The notes below the pieces were generated by a model. That model was not told where the DNA came from and did no database searches. It saw nothing but the letters and a program-made list of their open reading frames with translations. Below are positions 1 through 10,279 of a stretch of DNA of 64,000 bases, piece by piece; position 1 is the stretch's first letter; each line of letters opens with the position of its first letter. The stretch is from Bartonella grahamii ATCC 700132. Its GTDB lineage: Bacteria > Pseudomonadota > Alphaproteobacteria > Rhizobiales > Rhizobiaceae. The DNA lies in contig NZ_JACX01000004.1 in NCBI RefSeq assembly GCF_000518085.1, positions 100,961-164,960 on the forward strand. Reading direction: 5' to 3'. The translations under genes were made by a program, and so were the position numbers.

Positions 1-758
1 TCCTTATAATTTGAGCGTTTATAAGTAATAATATTAAATTGCGCTAATAATCCATTGTAGAGAAGAATTTTTCCCACTAAGGGTTCACCAATATTTGTGA
101 TCATTTTAATAACTTCCATTGCTTGTAGGGTTCCAATAACGCCAGGTAAAACACCGATGATTCCAGTTTCAGCGCATGTTGGGATAGTTCCGTGAGCCGG
201 AGGCGTGGGAAATAAATCGCGATAGTGAGGATTATTGTCTTTATACGGCATAAGGACGGTTAATGAGCCATTAAAACGTTCTACAGCACCACTTATTAAA
301 GGTTTTTTGCATTGGGCAGCGTGATCAGCAAGAAGATAGCGTGTCGTAAAATTATCACTTCCATCAACAATGATGTGGTAAGCATTGAGCAGTTTATCCA
401 CATTACTTTTATCTAAGCGTAGGGTGTGTTTTTCAACTACAACATGGGGATTTATTGCTTTTATAGTGGTTTCAGCACTGTCTGTTTTTCTTTTGTTTAT
501 TGCATTTGTTTTATGAATAACTTGGCGTTGTAAATTGGAAAGTGAAACGATGTCGTTATCGACAATTCCAAGGGTTCCAACACCTGCGGCAGCCAAATAG
601 GTTAAGACAGGAGCACCAAGACCACCAGCGCCCACAACAAGAACACGTGCTTTTTTTAGCTTTTGTTGCCCTGCACCACCAATCTCAGGCAAAATGATGT
701 GGCGTGCATAGCGTTCGATTTCTTTGTTGTTTAATTTTGTATCTGTTTCTTGTGTCAT
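1..758 (-). CDS. moeB: MoeB/ThiF-family adenylyltransferase, 3' end cut by window
   Basis: E1-like enzyme that adenylates the C-terminal glycine of a small sulfur-carrier protein (MoaD or ThiS type) in molybdopterin or thiamine biosynthesis. I read 252 codons from the ATG at 756-758 to the window edge, so only the last residues are missing. Visible motifs are the nucleotide-binding GAGGLG (residues 43-48), the D-x4-SNLQRQ stretch (about 69-79), DNFTTR (135-140) and the Cys of TCAETG (Cys195) expected to be catalytic. The zinc CxxC pairs of E. coli MoeB are not obvious. It is divergent from gshB across an 87-base gap that must hold both promoters. Whether it serves MoaD or ThiS cannot be decided here. 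Confidence 0.85.
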   Translation of the reverse strand, partial: MTQETDTKLNNKEIERYARHIILPEIGGAGQQKLKKARVLVVGAGGLGAPVLTYLAAAGVGTLGIVDNDIVSLSNLQRQVIHKTNAINKRKTDSAETTIKAINPHVVVEKHTLRLDKSNVDKLLNAYHIIVDGSDNFTTRYLLADHAAQCKKPLISGAVERFNGSLTVLMPYKDNNPHYRDLFPTPPAHGTIPTCAETGIIGVLPGVIGTLQAMEVIKMITNIGEPLVGKILLYNGLLAQFNIITYKRSNYK

Positions 759-845
759 AAATTTTCTCTTGTCATAGTTCTTTTATTGTTTACTAAGTTT
801 ATGGTGCATAGACCAGTCTGCTTTTAGGATAGGGAGGATTTATTT

Positions 846-1784
846 ATGAAAATTGCCATTCAGATGGATCATATTTCAACAGTTCGGATTCAAGGAGATA
901 CGACATTTGCACTCGCTTTAGCAGCACAAGAACGTGGACATTCTCTCTTCCATTATACACCAGATCGTTTATCTCTGTGTGATGGTTGTGTGATTACACG
1001 ACTAGAGCCATTGATTGTGCATGATAAAGAGGGAAGCCACTATCAATTAGAAAAGCCTGTTCGCACGGAATTAACAGATATGGATGTGGTTCTTTTACGC
1101 CAAGATCCACCTTTTGATCTCAATTATATCACGACGACTCATTTGTTAGAACGTATTCATCCTAAAACACTCGTTGTGAATGATCCAGCATGGGTACGCA
1201 ATAGCCCAGAAAAAATTTTTGTTACTGAATTTTCTGATCTGATGCCAGAAACATTAATTACCAAAGATATTGAAGAAATAACAGCTTTTAGAGAGACATT
1301 TGGCGATATTATTGTTAAACCACTTTATGGAAATGGGGGCGCTGGTGTTTTTTATTTAAAACAAGATGATCGCAATTTAGCATCATTGTTGGAAATGTTT
1401 GCAGAAATTTATCATGAACCTTTTATTGTTCAGCGCTATTTAGAGGCAGTACGAAAAGGAGATAAAAGGATTATTTTGCTTGATGGTACACCCGTTGGAG
1501 CTATTAATCGAATTCCGACAAAAACAGATGTGCGCTCTAATATGCATGTTGGAGGTCGCGCGGAAAATGTTGAGTTAACAAAACGTGATTATGAGATTTG
1601 TGAACGCATTGCTCCAGCCTTAAAGGAACGTGGTCTTCTTTTTGTGGGGATTGATGTGATCGGAGATTATATAACAGAAATTAATGTGACGTCTCCTACA
1701 GGAATTCGTGAAATTAAACGCTTCTGCGGTACAGATGTTGCTCATTTGTTTTGGGATGTTATTGAGTTCAAGCGTTCAAATTAA
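846..1784 (+). CDS. gshB: Glutathione synthetase
   Basis: ATP-dependent ligase joining gamma-glutamylcysteine and glycine, the second step of glutathione synthesis, in the cytosol. The 312 residues match the usual family length. The N-terminal domain carries RQDPPFD (residues 85-91) and NDP (112-114). The ATP-grasp domain has VKP followed by the glycine-rich loop GNGGAG (162-167), and the C-terminus has the metal/ATP-binding EINVTSPTG stretch. GGGAGG at 832-837 is well placed for the ATG at 846. It is followed by a likely terminator and is therefore probably monocistronic. Confidence 0.95.
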   Translation: MKIAIQMDHISTVRIQGDTTFALALAAQERGHSLFHYTPDRLSLCDGCVITRLEPLIVHDKEGSHYQLEKPVRTELTDMDVVLLRQDPPFDLNYITTTHLLERIHPKTLVVNDPAWVRNSPEKIFVTEFSDLMPETLITKDIEEITAFRETFGDIIVKPLYGNGGAGVFYLKQDDRNLASLLEMFAEIYHEPFIVQRYLEAVRKGDKRIILLDGTPVGAINRIPTKTDVRSNMHVGGRAENVELTKRDYEICERIAPALKERGLLFVGIDVIGDYITEINVTSPTGIREIKRFCGTDVAHLFWDVIEFKRSN

Positions 1785-1804
1785 TTTATTTGACAGAGGA
1801 CAAA

Positions 1805-1840
1805 AACATGGTTTTAAAAAAATGATCCATGTTGTTTTTT
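1805..1840 (+). terminator. Probable intrinsic terminator of gshB
   Basis: Seven-base-pair stem AACATGG (1805-1811) / CCATGTT (1827-1833) with an A/T-rich loop, followed by GTTTTTT. It lies 20 bases after the gshB stop. The stem is weak but the T run is good. Confidence 0.55.
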
Positions 1841-1852
1841 ATATTTGTTATG

Positions 1853-1889
1853 TTGCAAATGTGAACTAGAATGACCGTATGATATAAAT
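1853..1889 (+). promoter_or_regulatory. Possible pst promoter
   Basis: TTGCAA (1853-1858) and TATGAT (1878-1883), 19 bases apart, lie about 45 bases before pstS. I see no convincing pair of CTGTCAT-type Pho-box half-sites, so PhoB control is expected from the gene content but not shown by the sequence. Confidence 0.3.
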
Positions 1890-1926
1890 TAAGAGGCTTT
1901 GTCCTCAATTTTTAGGGAGTTTATAG

Positions 1927-2973
1927 ATGAGCAGAGTATTATCAATTGGAGTGGGATTGATTTTTGCGCTACTGCTGTCAGCAAATGGAGGCAATGCGCG
2001 CGATCAAATACAGATTACTGGTTCATCTACAGTTTTACCTTATCAAAAGATTGTTGCTGAGACATTTGGAGAAATTTATCCCCATTTTAAGGTTCCTGTT
2101 ATCGAATCGGGTGGAACAGGAGCTGGTATTAAGGAATTCTGCCGTGGGATTGGGGAGAACACCGTTGATATTGTCAATGCTTCGCGAGCAATGAAACCGA
2201 GTGAATTACAGTCTTGTTTTGATGCTGGTGTAAAAGATGTTGAGGAAATACGTATTGGGTATGATGGTATTGTTTTTGCAACAGATGTTAAGGGTCCTGA
2301 TTGGAAATTAAAGCCAGTAGATGTTTATAAAGCTCTTGCTGCTCGAATTATTATAGACGGAAAGTTGCAACCGAATAATGTTTTGAAATGGAGTGCAGTT
2401 AATAGTGCTCTTCCTGATTGGACGATAGCAGCGTATATTCCTGGAGAGAAGCATGGGACGCGTGAAGTTTTTGAGGAAAAATTACTTACTGAGGGGTGTA
2501 AAGAGAGTGGGGCAGTTGAGGTGATGAAGTCTTTAGGAATGGATGATAAGGAGATACACACTGCTTGTATTGCAGTACGTAAGGATGGAAAAGCGGTTGA
2601 TATTGATGGTGATTATTCTGAAACATTTGCGCGTCTAACTTCTAATAAAACAGGGGTTGGTATTTTTGGTTTGTCTTTTTATCAAAATAATGCTGATAGG
2701 CTAAAGGTTGCCGATATTAACGGTTTTGCGCCAACAGTTGAGACGATTTCTAGTGGACAATATCCAGTTTCTCGACCGCTTTTTTTCTATATTAAGAAAG
2801 CACATTTAGATATTGTTTCAGGTTTGCGAGAGTATGTTGACTTTTTTCTTTCTGATCAAATGATTGGTCCAGATGGTCCTTTGGCTGAATATGGTTTGAT
2901 TGTTTCTCCTGAAAAGGAGCGTCAAGCACAGCGTTCTGATTTTTCTACTGGTCGAGTAATGACATTGAAATAA
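1927..2973 (+). CDS. pstS: Phosphate ABC transporter periplasmic binding protein
   Basis: Binds inorganic phosphate in the periplasm and delivers it to the PstCAB importer. The 348-residue protein starts with a Sec signal peptide (charged MSR, hydrophobic core, cleavage probably after the NGGNA sequence near residue 24). The mature N-terminus has ITGSSTVLPY, the family phosphate-loop sequence, and a second SGGTGAGIKEF loop follows. AGGGAG just upstream of 1927 supports the start. It is the first gene of pstSCAB-phoU, with a 75-base gap before pstC. There is no lipobox, so it should be a soluble periplasmic protein. Confidence 0.95.
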   Translation: MSRVLSIGVGLIFALLLSANGGNARDQIQITGSSTVLPYQKIVAETFGEIYPHFKVPVIESGGTGAGIKEFCRGIGENTVDIVNASRAMKPSELQSCFDAGVKDVEEIRIGYDGIVFATDVKGPDWKLKPVDVYKALAARIIIDGKLQPNNVLKWSAVNSALPDWTIAAYIPGEKHGTREVFEEKLLTEGCKESGAVEVMKSLGMDDKEIHTACIAVRKDGKAVDIDGDYSETFARLTSNKTGVGIFGLSFYQNNADRLKVADINGFAPTVETISSGQYPVSRPLFFYIKKAHLDIVSGLREYVDFFLSDQMIGPDGPLAEYGLIVSPEKERQAQRSDFSTGRVMTLK

Positions 2974-3048
2974 TTTGCAGGGAATAATTGGTTGGATTTC
3001 TGGGATAGGAAATTTAGGTGCTATTTTTTATAAAAACTGAAAGATAAA

Positions 3049-4509
3049 ATGCGCATTTCCTTCATTATTTTGTTATTATTGATTTTTGGATTTTGTGGCT
3101 TTTGTATTTCTTATATGCGAGCACGCATTCTTGAATACAAACAACATAAGATGCATTCTCGTGCGTATTATTATGGCTGGGGGACATTTTTGATTACTGT
3201 TATTCCAGCTTTTATTTTTTTAATTGTTTGGGATGCTGGGAGTACAATTTATTTAGAATATAATGCCTCTCGAGAGCTTGGGGCGTATAGTGCGCATGGA
3301 ACAAAGTCTGTAAATCATGATCTACTTTGGGAGATACTTCGAAGTCTCGTCAAAATGATTCATCGCTTTGAGGGGAATCTTTCTACCGCTTCCTATAAGG
3401 AAGTGCAGGCACAGTTATTCGCGAAGGGATTGATTTTACCTAGTGAAGCATCGGATGATGTGTTCAAAATAGCACAGTCGTGGGTATTCTTTTCTGAAAA
3501 GCTTAAGTTTATAGGTTATGGTTTCCTTTTTGTTATTGCGTCTTTGGGTTTTATCTGTGGAATGGTGCAAATTGCGCCTCATCAGCGTGCGCGCAATAAG
3601 GTTGAATCTTTTATTATTATTGGATTAATTTGTGCATCTATTGTTGCAGTCTTGACAACAATAGCCATTGCGCTTTCTATGCTTTTTCAGACAGTAAGCT
3701 TTTTTCAGTCTGTATCATTTTCAAATTTCTTTTTAGGAACAGTTTGGGATCCGCGTTTTTCCGCGAGCGGCTCAAGCGATGAAGTAGGACAATTTGGTTT
3801 AATACCGCTTCTTGCTGGTACGCTTTATATTGCATTTGTCGCCATGCTTTTTGCTGTACCTATAGGGCTATTTTCAGCTCTTTATATGGCTGAGTATGCT
3901 TCTGCGCGATTGCGAGCAATTGTAAAACCATTATTAGAAGTTCTTGCTGGCATTCCAACCATTGTTTATGGTTTTTTTGCTTTGAAGGTTGTAGGACCAT
4001 TTTTACGTGATCTCTCTGTTTCTCTCTCAGATGGGGTTGGGTTTATTATGGCACAAAGTGTTTTGACCGCTGGAGTTGTGATGGGAATTATGTTGATACC
4101 TTTTGTTTCCTCTTTATCGGATGATGTTATTACGGCTGTTCCACGCATTTTACGTGAAGGTTCTTATGGTTTAGGCGCAACGCAATCTGAAACAATTAAA
4201 AAAGTTGTTATACCAGCAGCGCTTCCAGGGATTATGGGGGCCATTTTGTTAACGGCATCGCGTGCAATTGGAGAAACAATGATTGTGGTTTTGGCGGCAG
4301 GTGTTGCAGCAAACTTAACACTCAATCCTTTCGAAGCAATGACTACGATGACTGTTAAGATTGTTAATCAATTGACCGGTGATTTTGAGTTTAATTCTCC
4401 ACAAACTCTGGTGGCTTTTGCCTTAGGGATGACGCTCTTTGTTATGACACTTTTGATGAATATTCTGGCTCTTTATATTGTGCGTAAATATCGGGAACAA
4501 TATGAATGA
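3049..4509 (+). CDS. pstC: Phosphate ABC transporter permease PstC
   Basis: One of two inner-membrane permease subunits of the phosphate importer. At 486 residues it is longer than the roughly 320-residue E. coli protein. The extra part is an N-terminal region with two or three membrane segments and a soluble stretch (about residues 1-190), as is usual for alphaproteobacterial PstC. The conserved MetI-like permease domain follows, including the coupling-loop region with GATQSETIKKVVIPAALPG (about residues 378-396). It overlaps pstA by four bases (ATGA), which points to translational coupling. Confidence 0.93.
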   Translation: MRISFIILLLLIFGFCGFCISYMRARILEYKQHKMHSRAYYYGWGTFLITVIPAFIFLIVWDAGSTIYLEYNASRELGAYSAHGTKSVNHDLLWEILRSLVKMIHRFEGNLSTASYKEVQAQLFAKGLILPSEASDDVFKIAQSWVFFSEKLKFIGYGFLFVIASLGFICGMVQIAPHQRARNKVESFIIIGLICASIVAVLTTIAIALSMLFQTVSFFQSVSFSNFFLGTVWDPRFSASGSSDEVGQFGLIPLLAGTLYIAFVAMLFAVPIGLFSALYMAEYASARLRAIVKPLLEVLAGIPTIVYGFFALKVVGPFLRDLSVSLSDGVGFIMAQSVLTAGVVMGIMLIPFVSSLSDDVITAVPRILREGSYGLGATQSETIKKVVIPAALPGIMGAILLTASRAIGETMIVVLAAGVAANLTLNPFEAMTTMTVKIVNQLTGDFEFNSPQTLVAFALGMTLFVMTLLMNILALYIVRKYREQYE

Positions 4510-5795
4510 ATGAAGATTTTTTTCCTCGTCGCAATATTAGCCTCAAGCGTCGGTATTGGGCTGAACGTCGTTTTCGTGCCTATGGTTTGATTGCTATTTT
4601 TATTGGTTTGTTTTTTTTATTTACGCTTTTATGGTCTATCATTAGTCAGGGTTATACAGCTTTTTTTCAAAGTGAAATGACATTATTGATTTATTTGGAT
4701 GAAAAGATCATTGATCCAAGTGGTCAACATAAAACAAAACCGCGAGTGCTCATGACGGCGAATTATCCACTTCTTGTACGCAATGCTTTAGCAAAGAAAC
4801 TTAATATAGATCAAAATGACCGCGCCTCTCTTCGAGAAGTTAACCGTATGTTTTCAAATGGTGTCCGCGTTCAGCTGCGTGAAATGGTAACAAAGAATCC
4901 AAAACTGATTGGCACAATGCAAAAAGTTAAGGTTTTGGCATCTGCGGATATTGATTCTGCTTATAAGGGACAGATTGATCTGCGTGTAGCAGAAAAAAAC
5001 CGTAAAGTTTCTAATCGACAAGTAGAATGGATAAAGCGTTTAGCGCATGATGGTACGCTTTATAAAACATTTAATATTGGTTTTTTTACATTTGGCGCTT
5101 CAAGTCGTCCTGAGACTGCGGGATTAGGTGTTGCGATTATTGGTTCTCTTTATATGATAGGCATCGTTTTATTAGTTTCACTTCCGATAGGCATAGCAAC
5201 GGCTCTTTATTTGGAAGAATATGCACGCAAAAATAAATTTACAGATTTTATAGAGGTTAATATCAATAATCTTGCAGCTGTTCCTTCAATTGTGTTTGGT
5301 CTTTTAGGACTCTCTTTTTTTGTTAATTTTTTAGGATTACCACGTTCAGCCTCTTTTGTTGGTGGTCTTGTTTTAGCGCTCATGACTCTTCCCACGATTA
5401 TTATTGCAACACGTTCTGCTCTGCGTGCTGTTCCTCTCTCTATTCGTGCAGCAGCTTTAGGACTGGGAGCATCAAAAACACAAATGATTTTTCATCATGT
5501 TGTTCCTTTAGCTGCGCCTGGTATTTTGACAGGCACAATTATTGGAGTCGCACAGGCTTTGGGTGAAACAGCGCCTTTGCTTCTGATTGGAATGGTTGCT
5601 TTTGTTGTTAATATTCCTACAACCCCCATGGATCCAGCAACGGCTTTGCCTGTTCAAATTTTTATGTGGGCGGGTGAAGCAGAGCGCGCTTTTGTTGAAA
5701 AGACGTCAGGTGCTATTATTGTATTAATGATTTTTCTTGCAATCATGAATATTTCTGCGGTTTTTTTACGTCGACGATTTGAACGCCGCCAGTAA
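4506..5795 (+). CDS. pstA: Phosphate ABC transporter permease PstA
   Basis: Second permease subunit of the phosphate importer, 429 residues. There is one N-terminal membrane helix, then a soluble, probably periplasmic insertion of roughly 140 residues, then the MetI-type permease domain. The conserved permease loop reads AAALGLGASKTQMIFHHV with the GILTGTIIG segment after it. The long N-terminal region mirrors that of pstC and is typical of the Rhizobiales form. The ATG at 4506 overlaps the pstC stop, and pstB follows after 51 bases. Confidence 0.93.
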   Translation: MNEDFFPRRNISLKRRYWAERRFRAYGLIAIFIGLFFLFTLLWSIISQGYTAFFQSEMTLLIYLDEKIIDPSGQHKTKPRVLMTANYPLLVRNALAKKLNIDQNDRASLREVNRMFSNGVRVQLREMVTKNPKLIGTMQKVKVLASADIDSAYKGQIDLRVAEKNRKVSNRQVEWIKRLAHDGTLYKTFNIGFFTFGASSRPETAGLGVAIIGSLYMIGIVLLVSLPIGIATALYLEEYARKNKFTDFIEVNINNLAAVPSIVFGLLGLSFFVNFLGLPRSASFVGGLVLALMTLPTIIIATRSALRAVPLSIRAAALGLGASKTQMIFHHVVPLAAPGILTGTIIGVAQALGETAPLLLIGMVAFVVNIPTTPMDPATALPVQIFMWAGEAERAFVEKTSGAIIVLMIFLAIMNISAVFLRRRFERRQ

Positions 5796-5846
5796 TTTTA
5801 ATAAAATAACAGTTTTGATAAGATTTTTGTAAGGTGAATTTTTGTA

Positions 5847-6605
5847 ATGAAGATTAAAATGCGAGGTCAGGATGTGAAGGTTTCTTATGGAGACAAAGAA
5901 GCACTCCACGGTATTACACTTGATATTCCTGAACATCAAGTAACAGCTTTGATTGGTCCATCAGGATGCGGAAAGTCGACTTTTTTGCGTTGTTTTAACC
6001 GTATGAATGATACGATTGAAGGCGCTAGAACAACCGGTCTTATTACTTTAGATGGGGAAAATATTTATGACCAGAGGATTGATGTTGTAGAATTGCGCGC
6101 TCGTGTTGGAATGGTTTTTCAAAAGCCTAGTCCTTTTCCAAAATCTATATTTGAAAATGTTGCGTATGGTCCACGCATTCATGGTTTAGTTAAAACGCGC
6201 TCTGAATTGCATGATATAGTTGAAAAGAGTTTGAGGCAGGCAGGTTTATTTGAAGAAGTAAAAGACCGTCTTCATGATCTTGGAACAAGTTTATCAGGGG
6301 GACAACAACAGCGTTTGTGTATTGCACGTGCTATTGCGGTTAGTCCTGAAGTTATTTTGATGGATGAGCCCTGTTCAGCTCTTGATCCCATTGCGACGGC
6401 ACGGATTGAAGAGCTTATCGATGCATTACGGCAAAATTATACAATTGTTATCGTAACGCATTCTATGCAACAGGCTGCACGTGTTTCTCAATATACGGCT
6501 ATGTTTCATTTAGGGCATTTGGTAGAAGTTGGTGCGACTGAAATGATCTTTACCTCACCAAAAGAGCAACGGACGCAAGATTATATTACGGGGCGTTTTG
6601 GATAG
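5847..6605 (+). CDS. pstB: Phosphate ABC transporter ATPase PstB
   Basis: Cytoplasmic ATPase that powers the Pst importer. In its 252 residues I see Walker [10 protein letters not shown] (37-45), a Q-loop (VFQKPSPFP), the ABC signature LSGGQQQR (about 150-157), Walker B VILMDEP (about 169-175) and the H-loop VTHSMQQ. The length and the PstB-specific [11 protein letters not shown] segment separate it from other ABC ATPases. It sits between pstA and phoU in one operon. Confidence 0.96.
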   Translation: MKIKMRGQDVKVSYGDKEALHGITLDIPEHQVTALIGPSGCGKSTFLRCFNRMNDTIEGARTTGLITLDGENIYDQRIDVVELRARVGMVFQKPSPFPKSIFENVAYGPRIHGLVKTRSELHDIVEKSLRQAGLFEEVKDRLHDLGTSLSGGQQQRLCIARAIAVSPEVILMDEPCSALDPIATARIEELIDALRQNYTIVIVTHSMQQAARVSQYTAMFHLGHLVEVGATEMIFTSPKEQRTQDYITGRFG

Positions 6606-6626
6606 GTGAATTGAGGAGTGTAAGAT

Positions 6627-7349
6627 ATGTCTATGAACCATACTGTCCGTTCTTATGATGCAGAACTAAAATATTTAAAAGCAAGGATTACAGAAATGGG
6701 GAGCCATGCAGAAAGGATGATTGAACGTTCTGTCGCATCGGTTGTGTGTAGTGATCTTCAACTTGCAACGACAGTGATTGCCGATGATGTGTTTTTAGAT
6801 GAAGCAGAACGTGACATTGATGAAAAAGCGGTTGCTATTATTTGCAAACGCCAACCGATGGCTGTTGATTTGCGTGAAATTATTGGAGCCATTCGTATTT
6901 CTTCTGATCTTGAGCGGATTGGGGATATGGCTAAAAACATTGCTAAAAGGACAGTTGCACTTTCAGAAATACGTCAATCTGCTTCTGTTTATCATGGGCT
7001 TGAAACAATTACAGCTTTAGCACTCAATCAATTAAAAGAAGTCTTAAATGCTTATACGAGTCGCCTATTAGAGCGTGTTGACGCTGTGCGTGAGCGTGAT
7101 GAGAAGATTGATGCTTTGTATACTTCTCTTTTTCGTGAACTTTTGACATATATGATGGAAGATATGCGCAATATTACGGTTTGTACACACTTGCTGTTTT
7201 GTTTAAAGAATATTGAACGAATTGGTGATCATGTTACGAATATTGCTGAAATGCTGCATTATATCATAACGGGTTACCATATGTCTTCTGATCGTCCTCG
7301 CGATGACCTTACTTATAAAGTTGGGGTAGGTGAGAAGAAAATAGATTAA
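6627..7349 (+). CDS. phoU: Phosphate transport regulator PhoU
   Basis: Peripheral protein that couples Pst transport state to the PhoR-PhoB two-component system and damps phosphate uptake. The 240 residues form the two repeated three-helix PhoU domains, each with the family's metal-binding acid/Arg pattern (ERIGDMAKNI near residue 96 and ERIGDHVTNIAE near 198). It lies 21 bases after pstB with GAGGAG upstream of its ATG. No phoR or phoB gene is adjacent here, so the partners must be encoded elsewhere. Confidence 0.95.
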   Translation: MSMNHTVRSYDAELKYLKARITEMGSHAERMIERSVASVVCSDLQLATTVIADDVFLDEAERDIDEKAVAIICKRQPMAVDLREIIGAIRISSDLERIGDMAKNIAKRTVALSEIRQSASVYHGLETITALALNQLKEVLNAYTSRLLERVDAVRERDEKIDALYTSLFRELLTYMMEDMRNITVCTHLLFCLKNIERIGDHVTNIAEMLHYIITGYHMSSDRPRDDLTYKVGVGEKKID

Positions 7350-7945
7350 AATTTTTCTTATATGTATAAGATAAGTTTGTAGATACTATGAGTATTTTCT
7401 TACAGTGCGGCTATAGAAAGAATAAGATAGCCATATTATGGAAAAGTACAAAGAAGCAACAAAGAGTTTTTTCAGAGAAGCATGGCAGATTGCTAACTCT
7501 TGGTTTGACATATTTGTATATTGGATGATATCATCACTCGTATTATGGCCGGAGGGGAGTTTTCTAGGGGAATTTTCTTCCAGATCATTTTGTTAAAATT
7601 TTATGTTTTTATATTAAAGGGGATATCTGTATTATTTTTTTCAATATCGATGCAAAGAGTTTTGGTATCCAAATTTTTTCGGATGTAGAAGAAGTGATAG
7701 TGTTGCTTTATTGTAATTGAAACGTGTGGGTTATTATGGCCTATATTGGACCATGAAGAATAACAATATTGATCTGTAAATTAAGAGTTTTTTATTTTTT
7801 ATTTTGCATAGATATTTTTTTATTACCTCTTGTATTAAAATTTTACTGAGTGGTAACAATCGGCTATGTACTTTATTAAGAGATACATTTAAAGCTCATT
7901 TCAAAATTTGAATAGCTCAGAGATTATAGGAATGTGTTGCATAAG
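7350..7945 (+). other. Intergenic stretch with an unassigned 52-codon ORF
   Basis: About 600 bases between phoU and the SleB-like gene. The only open stretch is an ATG-started 52-codon frame at 7438-7596 whose product begins MEKYKEATKSFFREAW and has one hydrophobic segment. It has no clear ribosome binding site and I do not recognise it. It may be a relic of a membrane protein. The rest is A/T-rich without clear hairpins or repeats. Confidence 0.3.
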
Positions 7946-8782
7946 ATGAAAAAAAATCGTTGGAATGTTTTTGTTACCTGTTGTGTAGCGCCGTTAGTTG
8001 TTGTGGGGTGTGCTTCAAATCGTTTAGATACTGGAAAAGTAAATAACAATAAGACAAAAACAGTTACTTATCCATTGACAGAGCGTCAATGTCTTATGCG
8101 AGCGATGTATTTTGAATCAAATCGCACAAGCCGTGAAGGAATGATTGCCGTTGGGACGGTTGTTATGAATCGTGTTAATTCAACCGCCTATCCTAAGACG
8201 ATTTGTGGTGTTGTTGGTCAATATAAGCAGTTTGCTCCTGGTGTTTTAACGCGTCCTATGACGGAGAAAGCATCTGTTGCTCGTGTAAGAGAGGCGGCTG
8301 ATGCTGTTTTACGGGGTGAACGAGATAAGAAAGTTAAACACGCTAAGTTTTTTCATACCGCTGGTTTGTCTTTTCCGTATAAAAACATGCATTATGTTCA
8401 GGTTGCAGGGGGAAATGCTTTTTATGAAAAACGATCACGTAATGGGGAACTTCAAGTTCCTACAAATAATCGCCCTTATGATGTTGCTTATGCTTTTGCT
8501 CAAGAACGTTCTGGTCATGCGCCAAGCTTTATAGATGAAGGCACAGAAAGTAGGGGAGTAAAGGTAGAGAAAAGTGCATCTCCTTCGATAGAAGTAGCAC
8601 AGTCCAAAACGGCACATCCTGCGCATTTTGCTATGGTACAGCTTGATAAAGTTCCTATTCCTGCCTACGCACCTCAACATCTAGCTAGGAAAGAGGAAAA
8701 TAAAACGATTATGACTTTGCCTTCATCAGATCAGTTAAATGCAATTGTTGCAATGTTAGAAAAACGACACAGAAACTGGTAA
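7946..8782 (+). CDS. SleB-family cell-wall hydrolase, predicted lipoprotein
   Basis: Predicted peptidoglycan hydrolase (Hydrolase_2/SleB fold). I choose the ATG at 7946 over the in-frame GTG at 7934 because it gives a clean lipoprotein leader: MKKNRW, a hydrophobic core, and a lipobox ending VVGC. After a short linker comes the domain, marked by ERQCLMRAMYFESNRTSREG with the family Glu, then AVGTVVMNRV and GQYKQFAP (about residues 45-150). The C-terminal 100 residues are low-complexity. The protein is probably anchored in the outer membrane facing the wall. The neighbours give no functional link. Confidence 0.8.
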   Translation: MKKNRWNVFVTCCVAPLVVVGCASNRLDTGKVNNNKTKTVTYPLTERQCLMRAMYFESNRTSREGMIAVGTVVMNRVNSTAYPKTICGVVGQYKQFAPGVLTRPMTEKASVARVREAADAVLRGERDKKVKHAKFFHTAGLSFPYKNMHYVQVAGGNAFYEKRSRNGELQVPTNNRPYDVAYAFAQERSGHAPSFIDEGTESRGVKVEKSASPSIEVAQSKTAHPAHFAMVQLDKVPIPAYAPQHLARKEENKTIMTLPSSDQLNAIVAMLEKRHRNW

Positions 8783-8956
8783 GTTTTCACGACAAAAGAA
8801 GGGTTATACCCCCATTGCGGTTTATAAATTAAGTGATCCTTTAGCGATAATGACACGCATCAATATACGTAGAGAAAGTAAACTCAAAGGATCTAAAAAA
8901 CGATTTATAATATGACGACGTAAAGAACGCATTTTATTTAAAGAAGGGTATTGGTA

Positions 8957-10204
8957 ATGTACTTTGATATTCATGAGACAATTTCGCCTGAAATGCTTAA
9001 TCGTCTTGCAGAAATTACAGTAAAAGTGGGGTTGAATTTACAAGAGGGGCAGGATCTTGTTTTGACTGCTCCAGTTTCAGCATTACCTTTTGTTCGGCGT
9101 ATTGCATATCATGCTTATAAGGTTGGTGCTAGTGTCATTACACCAATTTTTAGTGATGATATGTTATCGCTTACACGTTTTGAAAATGCCCATACAGCTA
9201 GTTTTGATTGTGCCCCTTCTTGGCTTTATGAGGGAATGGCGAAGGCTTTTGAAAATGGGGCAGCGCGTTTAGCAATTGTTGGTGATAATCCTTTGCTCCT
9301 TTCCAATCAAGATTTTGATAAGGTTGCGCGTTTGAATAAGGCGACTTCACTAGCTTACCAGCCTGCTCTCAAAAAAATATCGAATTTTTCTATAAATTGG
9401 TCAATTGTTGCTTATCCAACAGCAGGATGGGCTGAGGCAATGTTTCCTTCTTTACCACTGAATGAGGCGATTAAAAAATTAGCCGATGCAATTTTTTCTG
9501 CTTCACGTGTTACAGAAGAAGATCCAGTACATGCGTGGGTTGTCCATAACGAGAATTTAAAGAAACGATCATCTTGGCTTAATGAGCAGCGTTTCTTTGC
9601 CTTACACTTTACAGGTCCAGGGACTGATTTAACTGTTGGTTTGGCAGATGATCATGAATGGCATGGTGGTGCATCCGTTGCTCAAAATGGTGTTATTTGC
9701 AATCCGAATATTCCGACAGAAGAAGTTTTCACGACTCCTCATGCTCATAAGGTTGAAGGTTTTGTTCGTTCGACGAAACCACTTTCCTATCAAGGAACAC
9801 TGGTTGATAATATTGAAGTACGTTTTGAAGCAGGGCGTATTGTTGAGTCTCGTGCATCAACGGGTCAGGAAGTTTTGCAACAGGTTTTGCAAAGTGATGA
9901 GGGTGCAAGCCGATTGGGCGAAGTTGCTCTTGTGCCCCATTCTTCACCAATTTCTAAGAGTGACCTCCTTTTTTATAATACCTTATTTGATGAAAATGCT
10001 GCATGTCATATTGCTTTAGGGCAATGTTACTCCAAATGCTTTTTAGATGGGGCATCTTTGACGTCAGAAGAGATTGCAGCACGTGGTGGTAATAAAAGTG
10101 TCATTCATATTGACTGGATGATTGGTTCTGGCGAAATTGATATAGATGGCATTACCCAAGATGGTGTAAGAGTTCCTGTGTTTCGTAAGGGTGAATGGGC
10201 TTAA
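8957..10204 (+). CDS. M29-family aminopeptidase
   Basis: Predicted cytosolic metallo-aminopeptidase of the AmpS/PepS/aminopeptidase T family, 415 residues, a typical length. The conserved late motifs are GTDLTVGLADDHEWHGG (about residue 220) and, near the end, HIALGQCYSKC and HIDWMIGSGEIDIDG, which carry the metal-binding His and acids. I start it at the ATG at 8957 because AAGAAGGG (8941-8948) lies eight bases before it; the in-frame TTG at 8951 is too close to that site. It stands alone between unrelated genes. Confidence 0.88.
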   Translation: MYFDIHETISPEMLNRLAEITVKVGLNLQEGQDLVLTAPVSALPFVRRIAYHAYKVGASVITPIFSDDMLSLTRFENAHTASFDCAPSWLYEGMAKAFENGAARLAIVGDNPLLLSNQDFDKVARLNKATSLAYQPALKKISNFSINWSIVAYPTAGWAEAMFPSLPLNEAIKKLADAIFSASRVTEEDPVHAWVVHNENLKKRSSWLNEQRFFALHFTGPGTDLTVGLADDHEWHGGASVAQNGVICNPNIPTEEVFTTPHAHKVEGFVRSTKPLSYQGTLVDNIEVRFEAGRIVESRASTGQEVLQQVLQSDEGASRLGEVALVPHSSPISKSDLLFYNTLFDENAACHIALGQCYSKCFLDGASLTSEEIAARGGNKSVIHIDWMIGSGEIDIDGITQDGVRVPVFRKGEWA

Positions 10205-10279
10205 TCCTGTTATGCCGCATTCGATGTGGAGTGGGATGTAAGCCTCATTGATACGTTAAGTATTTTAGAGTGTCTGGTG

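Noticed and set aside
1795..1906. Inverted repeat GAGGACAAA / TTTGTCCTC flanking the pst promoter region
   Set aside because: The arms are 93 bases apart with unrelated sequence between, and neither resembles a Pho box, so I do not call it an operator.
8822..8932. A 36-codon basic, hydrophobic minus-strand ORF before the M29 peptidase gene (start MRSLRRHIINRF)
   Set aside because: No ribosome binding site and no other support. It could be a small gene, but nothing in the sequence beyond the open frame argues for it.
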